64,000 nt of DNA from Palsa-504 sp963790065. Lineage in GTDB: Bacteria > Actinomycetota > Actinomycetes > Streptosporangiales > Streptosporangiaceae. Each line of letters starts with the position of its first letter. Within the stretch, counting starts at the first letter, position 1. Of this stretch, positions 60,170 to 64,000 are shown one piece after another. Both the position numbers and the translations under genes were made by a program. The DNA is taken from contig CAWBNK010000012.1 of NCBI GenBank assembly GCA_963790065.1, positions 1 to 64,000 on the forward strand, in the 5' to 3' direction. The notes under the pieces are model-generated. The model searched no databases. It saw nothing but the letters and a program-made list of their open reading frames with translations, and was not told the origin of the DNA.

Positions 60170-60976
60170 TTACCGGCCGGCCGCTACCCAGCGGAACGTG
60201 TTCGTCAGCGTGACAGCCTGGGTCGCCGGGTCCTGGAACTGAGCGAGGACGCGCTGCAGGACGTCGCGGACCGCGGCCTCGCCGGCGGCCTGGGCGGCCC
60301 GGGCGCCGCCCGCGGAGCACAGCAGACCGCGGACAGCATCCCGCATCGAGGGGTAGCGCCAGTGGCAGACCACCTCGCCGTGATCTGTTACGTGCAGGCC
60401 GGCGCCGGCCAGGGCGGCTTCCAGGTTGCCGGGCGCGGACAGGGCGTACGGGGCGTGATCGGCGGCTTGTTCGGGCGGGACCAGCGCGCTCATGGCCTCG
60501 TGCGCGACCGTGCCCTGGGAGCGTTCCGGCGCGGCGAACAGGCTGGCCACGACGCGGCCGCCGGGCCGGGTGACGCGGACTGCCTCGCGCAGCGCGTGCC
60601 TCGGGTCGCCGGCGAACTGGAACGCGTTGATGCCGGTCACCGCGTCGAACGATTCGTCTTCGAACGGCAGCGATTCCATGTCGCCTTCGCGCAGATCGGC
60701 GTCGGGGAGCCGGTCGCGGGCGACGGCCAGCAGGCCGGGGCTGATGTCCAGGCCGGACGTTATCGCCCCGCGCTGTTTGGCCAGCACGAGAGCGAGCCCG
60801 GAGCCGCAGCCGACGTCGAGCAGCCTGGTGCCCGGGCCGGCGCCCACGGCGTCGAGGACGGCCTCGAACAGCGGCTGGTTGTGGGCCTCGGCCAGGTCGG
60901 CCCAGGCCTGCGGGTCGGTGCCCCACAGGCGGCGCTGGACCTGCGCGGCGGCACTGATACCGGGCTGGCCGGTCAT
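60170..60976 (-). CDS. SAM-dependent methyltransferase (class I)
   Basis: 268 aa methyltransferase. SAM motif I LLDVGCGSGLALVLAK near 50, LDISPGLLAVARDRLPDADL, and post-motif VTGINAFQFAGDPRHALREAVRVTRPGGRVV, a typical ubiquinone/menaquinone-biosynthesis-like (UbiE/Methyltransf_11) layout. Its ATG overlaps the stop of the upstream oxidase gene by 4 bp. Acceptor unknown; it is the last gene of the coupled minus-strand operon. Confidence 0.9.
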   Translation of the reverse strand: MTGQPGISAAAQVQRRLWGTDPQAWADLAEAHNQPLFEAVLDAVGAGPGTRLLDVGCGSGLALVLAKQRGAITSGLDISPGLLAVARDRLPDADLREGDMESLPFEDESFDAVTGINAFQFAGDPRHALREAVRVTRPGGRVVASLFAAPERSQGTVAHEAMSALVPPEQAADHAPYALSAPGNLEAALAGAGLHVTDHGEVVCHWRYPSMRDAVRGLLCSAGGARAAQAAGEAAVRDVLQRVLAQFQDPATQAVTLTNTFRWVAAGR

Positions 60977-62367
60977 GGGGTACGCCCCGCCGCCCGGGCC
61001 GGGCTCGGCGCGGGCTGGATGTTCTGGTTGAGGCGGAAGATGTTGTCCGGGTCGTAGACCGCCTTGATGCGCTGCAGGCGCTCGATGGTGCGGCCGTAGG
61101 CGCCGGCGGTTCCCTCGTCCTCGTCGTCGCCCATGAAGTTGACGTAGGTGCCTTCGGCCAGGAACGGCTTGACCGCGGCATAGCTGGTCCGGGCCCAGGC
61201 GATCTCGCGGTGGTCGTCGGCGGCGTCGCGCCAGGTGGCGGGGATGTTGATCAGCCAGCGGGCCTGGCGGAACGGGAACGCGGTGGCGGCCGGGTCGACG
61301 CGGGCGATGGCGCCGCCCAGGGCCAGCAGCTCGATCTGCGAGATCGGCGACCGGATCTCGGCGGCGCGGCCGAGCAGGACGTCGACCAGGCCGTCAGGCA
61401 GGTCGGCGGCGAAGCCGGCCTTGATGTAGGTACGCAGGCCGTGGGCGAACAGGTCATCGGTGATCGTCTGCATGAACAGGAACGGCACGACCGACAGGTC
61501 ACTGGCGGCCGGCTGCAGGTCGTCGCGGATGCCGGCCAGGACGGGCCGGCCCTTATCCGGGTCGCCGGACCACTCGACCAGGGACACGATGCCGTGCTGG
61601 CCGACGAGGTTCCCCGGCAGCCAGGGCACGTCGTTGGCGCGGCGCAGGAAGCTGGTCCACAGCAGCTCGTCGGGGGCGGCGGGGTCGGCCATCTCGCGCC
61701 GGCCGCGCTCGATGACCGGCCGGGCCTGCGCCAGCGGGTGGAAGGTGGCCAGGATGAGCAGCTCGGACAGCTCGTGCAGCGCGAACTCGAACTCGGTGAC
61801 CACGCCGAAGTTCCCGCCGCCGCCGCGCAGCGCCCAGAACAGGTCGGGATGTTCTTGCTCCGAAGCGCGCAGGATCCGGCCGTCGGCGGTGACGACCTCG
61901 GCGGACAGCAGGCTGTCGATGGTCAGGCCGTAGCGGCGCATCAGGCGGCCGACGCCGCCGCCGAGGGTGAGCCCGCCCGCGCCGGTGTGGGAGACGACCC
62001 CGGCCGGGAGCACCAGGCCGTGCCGCTGGGTGGCGCGGTCGACCTCGCCGAGCAGCGTCCCGCCGCCTACCGTGGCCCGCCTCCGGCTGGGATCCACGTG
62101 GACGTGGCTGAGCGCGCGCAGGTCGATGACCAGGCCGTCGTCGCAGACGCTGTGCCCGGGCATCGAGTGCCCGCCGCCCCGCACCGCGATGAGCAGGCCC
62201 TCGGCGCGGGCGTGGCGGATGGCGGCGGCCACGTCCTGGGCCGATCGCGGCTGGGCGATCACGGCCGGGCGCCGGTCGTGCATGGCGTTCCAGATGGCGC
62301 GAGCGGCGTCGTAGCCGTCCTGGTCCGGGTCGATCACCGGGCCGGCGAAGCCGGGGATATGGGTCAT
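60973..62367 (-). CDS. FAD-linked oxidase, berberine-bridge-enzyme type
   Basis: 464 aa FAD-binding PCMH oxidase. Seen: AVRGGGHSMPGHSVCDDGL, with the His that is flavinylated in this family near residue 62, LTLGGGVGRLMRRYGLTID, and the C-terminal BBE segment YVNFMGDDEDEG and VYDPDNIFRLNQNI. Members oxidise alkaloids, sugars or aromatic polyketides. Both ends overlap neighbours by 4 bp (ATGA), so it is fully coupled to the VOC and methyltransferase genes. Confidence 0.93.
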   Translation of the reverse strand: MTHIPGFAGPVIDPDQDGYDAARAIWNAMHDRRPAVIAQPRSAQDVAAAIRHARAEGLLIAVRGGGHSMPGHSVCDDGLVIDLRALSHVHVDPSRRRATVGGGTLLGEVDRATQRHGLVLPAGVVSHTGAGGLTLGGGVGRLMRRYGLTIDSLLSAEVVTADGRILRASEQEHPDLFWALRGGGGNFGVVTEFEFALHELSELLILATFHPLAQARPVIERGRREMADPAAPDELLWTSFLRRANDVPWLPGNLVGQHGIVSLVEWSGDPDKGRPVLAGIRDDLQPAASDLSVVPFLFMQTITDDLFAHGLRTYIKAGFAADLPDGLVDVLLGRAAEIRSPISQIELLALGGAIARVDPAATAFPFRQARWLINIPATWRDAADDHREIAWARTSYAAVKPFLAEGTYVNFMGDDEDEGTAGAYGRTIERLQRIKAVYDPDNIFRLNQNIQPAPSPARAAGRTP

Positions 62368-62867
62368 CGGCCGTTGGTGGTGCCGCGGAGGGCGAGCAGG
62401 CGGTCGTGCATGCCGCAGATGACGTCGTTCTGCTCGTGCAGCTCGATGGGGTGCGGGAACAGCGGACCGCCGTCATGCCAGGCGACAGAGATCGGGCCGG
62501 AACGGGCCGTGTTGATCAGGCCGCAGCCCAGTTTCGCCAGCCGTGCGCTTTCGCTTTCCAGGTCGGGCACCACCCAGGAGACGTGGCTGATGGCGCCGGG
62601 TTCAATGCGGTAGGCGGCGGCCAGCCGGCCGTCGATGGCCAGCACCTGGCCGAGTTCCACCACGACCGGGCCCCAGGCGGCGAAGGCGGCCGCGTGGTCA
62701 AACACCACGTCGTCGTACTCGCGGGCGCCGACGGTCAGCACGAACGACTCGAACGTGACGTGCTCGATGACCTGGAACGGGCCGACGCCGAGGTCCTGGC
62801 GCCACTGCTGCTGCGCCGCGTCCAGGTCGTCGACCCAGTAGCCGATGTGGTGCAGGGCCGTCATCAT
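62364..62867 (-). CDS. VOC (glyoxalase/extradiol) family protein
   Basis: 167 aa single-chain VOC protein: ALHHIGYWVDDLDAAQQQW with the first metal His, GAISHVSWVVPDLE with the second His, and PIELHEQ near 150 with a Glu/His. Such proteins are isomerases, epimerases, dioxygenases or binding proteins. Nine bp separate it from the FAD monooxygenase gene. Confidence 0.88.
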   Translation of the reverse strand: MMTALHHIGYWVDDLDAAQQQWRQDLGVGPFQVIEHVTFESFVLTVGAREYDDVVFDHAAAFAAWGPVVVELGQVLAIDGRLAAAYRIEPGAISHVSWVVPDLESESARLAKLGCGLINTARSGPISVAWHDGGPLFPHPIELHEQNDVICGMHDRLLALRGTTNGR

Positions 62868-62876
62868 TCCTGGCCC

Positions 62877-64000
62877 TCAGCCGGCCTTGATGTCGTCGGG
62901 CTGGTCGCGGCCCTCGAGCGCGCCGCCGCCGAACTGCCGGTCGTGGTCCATGGTCATGCGCATGAACGGGTAGACGTAGTCGCGCATGCCCTGCTCGTAG
63001 GTGCCGATGGCCTGGATCATTTCTTGCTCGCCCTGGGCAGCGGCGGACAGCTGGTCGAGCAGCCGGGAAGCGTCACGCAGCGCGAGGTTGGCGCCCATGC
63101 CGAGGGTGGGCAGCATGGCGTGGGCGGCGTCGCCGGCCAGCGTCACCCGGGACGGCTCCCAGGGCGGGGCGGGCTCGAGGAACCCGAACGGGATCACGAA
63201 GATCGAGGCCAGGTCGACCCCGGCGACCAGGGCCCGGGCCGCGGGGTGCCAGCCCTCGGTGGCGGCCAGCATGGCGTCGCGGAGCATGGCCGGGGTGCCC
63301 TCGGTCCACTCGGACGAAGGCGGGATCACCGTCCCGGCCGACACGCTGCAGCTGATCATGACGTAGTCCTCGACCGGCTCGAGCGTGACGTCGGGCGCGA
63401 TCGCGGCCGCCGCGTCCTGCGGTCGCTGCCTGGGCCGGTAGACCGCGATCAGCAGCCGCGAGCCCTGGCGGTCGGCGGCGATGATCACGCCCTGGTACAG
63501 ATGCGGCGGCAGCTGGGCGGCCAGTTCCGGGGTCAGCGGAGTCCGGCCGAACACGCCGAGGCCGCGCACGCCGGCGTCGATGACCGTGGTGCCGGGGAGC
63601 TTCTGCCTGCGGACCGCGGAGCGGATGCCGTCGGCGCCGACCAGGACGTCGCCTTCTGCGGTGCTGCCGTCGGCCAGCGTGACCGTGACGTCGTTTTTTG
63701 TTTCGTGGTAGGCGGTGACGGGCTGGCCGGGGTGGAACGAGTCGCCCAGGCGGGCGCGCAGGATCGCGCGCAGGGTCCGGCGGTGCACGCCGGTGTGCGG
63801 GCGCTCGCCCTCGTTGGGCGGGCCGAGGTGCGGCTGCGAGCTCAGCTCACGGAGCTGATCGTCCAGGACGACCGACTCCCGCCGCTCGTAGGTCAGGCGT
63901 GAGGTCTGCGCGTACAGCTCGAACAGGTCGGCCGGCAGGCAGCGGCGCAGCGCCTCGCCGCCATCGGCGTTCATGTGCAGGTAGTAGCCGATCTTGCGGC
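62877..64000 (-). CDS. FAD-dependent aromatic monooxygenase, 5' end outside window
   Basis: At least 374 aa are visible; the FAD GxGxxG N-terminus lies beyond 64000, as the open frame continues to the edge (RKIGYYLH before MNADGG). Seen: GVHRRTLRAILRARLG, VLVGADGIRSAVRR near the second FAD motif, and LAGDAAHAMLPTLGMGANLALRDA. These are marks of class A flavoprotein hydroxylases (PHBH-like). It is the first gene visible of a four-gene coupled operon and would hydroxylate an aromatic or polyketide ring with NAD(P)H and O2. Confidence 0.92.
   Translation of the reverse strand, partial: RKIGYYLHMNADGGEALRRCLPADLFELYAQTSRLTYERRESVVLDDQLRELSSQPHLGPPNEGERPHTGVHRRTLRAILRARLGDSFHPGQPVTAYHETKNDVTVTLADGSTAEGDVLVGADGIRSAVRRQKLPGTTVIDAGVRGLGVFGRTPLTPELAAQLPPHLYQGVIIAADRQGSRLLIAVYRPRQRPQDAAAAIAPDVTLEPVEDYVMISCSVSAGTVIPPSSEWTEGTPAMLRDAMLAATEGWHPAARALVAGVDLASIFVIPFGFLEPAPPWEPSRVTLAGDAAHAMLPTLGMGANLALRDASRLLDQLSAAAQGEQEMIQAIGTYEQGMRDYVYPFMRMTMDHDRQFGGGALEGRDQPDDIKAG

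Overview
The window is very GC-rich (roughly 70%), uses GTG and TTG starts freely, and carries families typical of Actinomycetota: FCD- and UTRA-type GntR regulators, CaiB/BaiF CoA-transferases, a DesK-like kinase beside an ABC-2 exporter, an AceE-type pyruvate dehydrogenase, glycine-rich proteins and S8/S53 secreted proteases. It is best read as chromosomal DNA of a soil-type filamentous actinomycete. Genus cannot be fixed from the sequence alone. No tRNA, rRNA, CRISPR array, phage, integrase or intact transposase was seen.

Layout. 0-4.4 kb (minus strand): a secreted S8 protease with a tryptophan-pentad tail, overlapping a GAF-PAS-GGDEF-EAL cyclic-di-GMP protein by 10 bp. 4.7-21.1 kb: an acyl-CoA catabolism region with three family III CoA-transferases, three acyl-CoA dehydrogenases, EtfBA, a thiolase, a MaoC/FAS1-like hydratase, a cyclase-family hydrolase, an inositol-monophosphatase-family enzyme and two GntR-type regulators. 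Activation (CoA transfer), FAD-dependent oxidation with electrons passed to ETF, hydration and thiolysis are all represented, so the block looks like one or two degradation pathways for an unidentified acid. 21.3-25.3 kb: a secreted S53 protease and two small folds of unknown ligand (SRPBCC, NTF2-like). 25.3-28.7 kb: three unrelated single genes (alpha/beta hydrolase, aminoglycoside-phosphotransferase-like kinase, nitroreductase), separated and flanked by four copies of a roughly 90-bp dispersed repeat with a small palindromic core. This cassette-like layout is the most unusual feature of the window.

28.9-33.3 kb (minus strand): two-component system, ABC-2 exporter and a small membrane protein. 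33.4-36.8 kb: a threonine-aldolase-like gene and two overlapping glycine-rich genes, bracketed by two copies of a second hairpin repeat. 36.8-41.1 kb: MgtC-like, tautomerase, PNPOx-like, GNAT and TPR genes. 41.0-47.5 kb (minus strand): a membrane molybdoenzyme operon (fused ferredoxin-NrfD subunit, catalytic subunit without a Tat signal, TorD chaperone) preceded by a LysR gene. 47.6-50.5 kb: gene remnants, an FCD regulator, a non-coding stretch with long inverted repeats, and a frameshifted serine hydrolase.

50.5-56.8 kb: a complete pyruvate dehydrogenase operon (E1, E2, E3), with two lipoyl domains fused to E3. 56.8-60.2 kb: a small Cys protein, a GNAT, a DUF1810 protein and an aldolase/short-chain dehydrogenase fusion. 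60.2-64 kb (minus strand): a translationally coupled operon of methyltransferase, berberine-bridge-type oxidase, VOC protein and FAD monooxygenase, the last cut by the window end; it looks like tailoring or catabolic chemistry.

Five genes (near 8.54, 15.42, 26.46, 50.23 and 58.82 kb) each need a single-base frame change to restore an otherwise well-conserved protein. Several are probably sequence errors rather than true pseudogenes.
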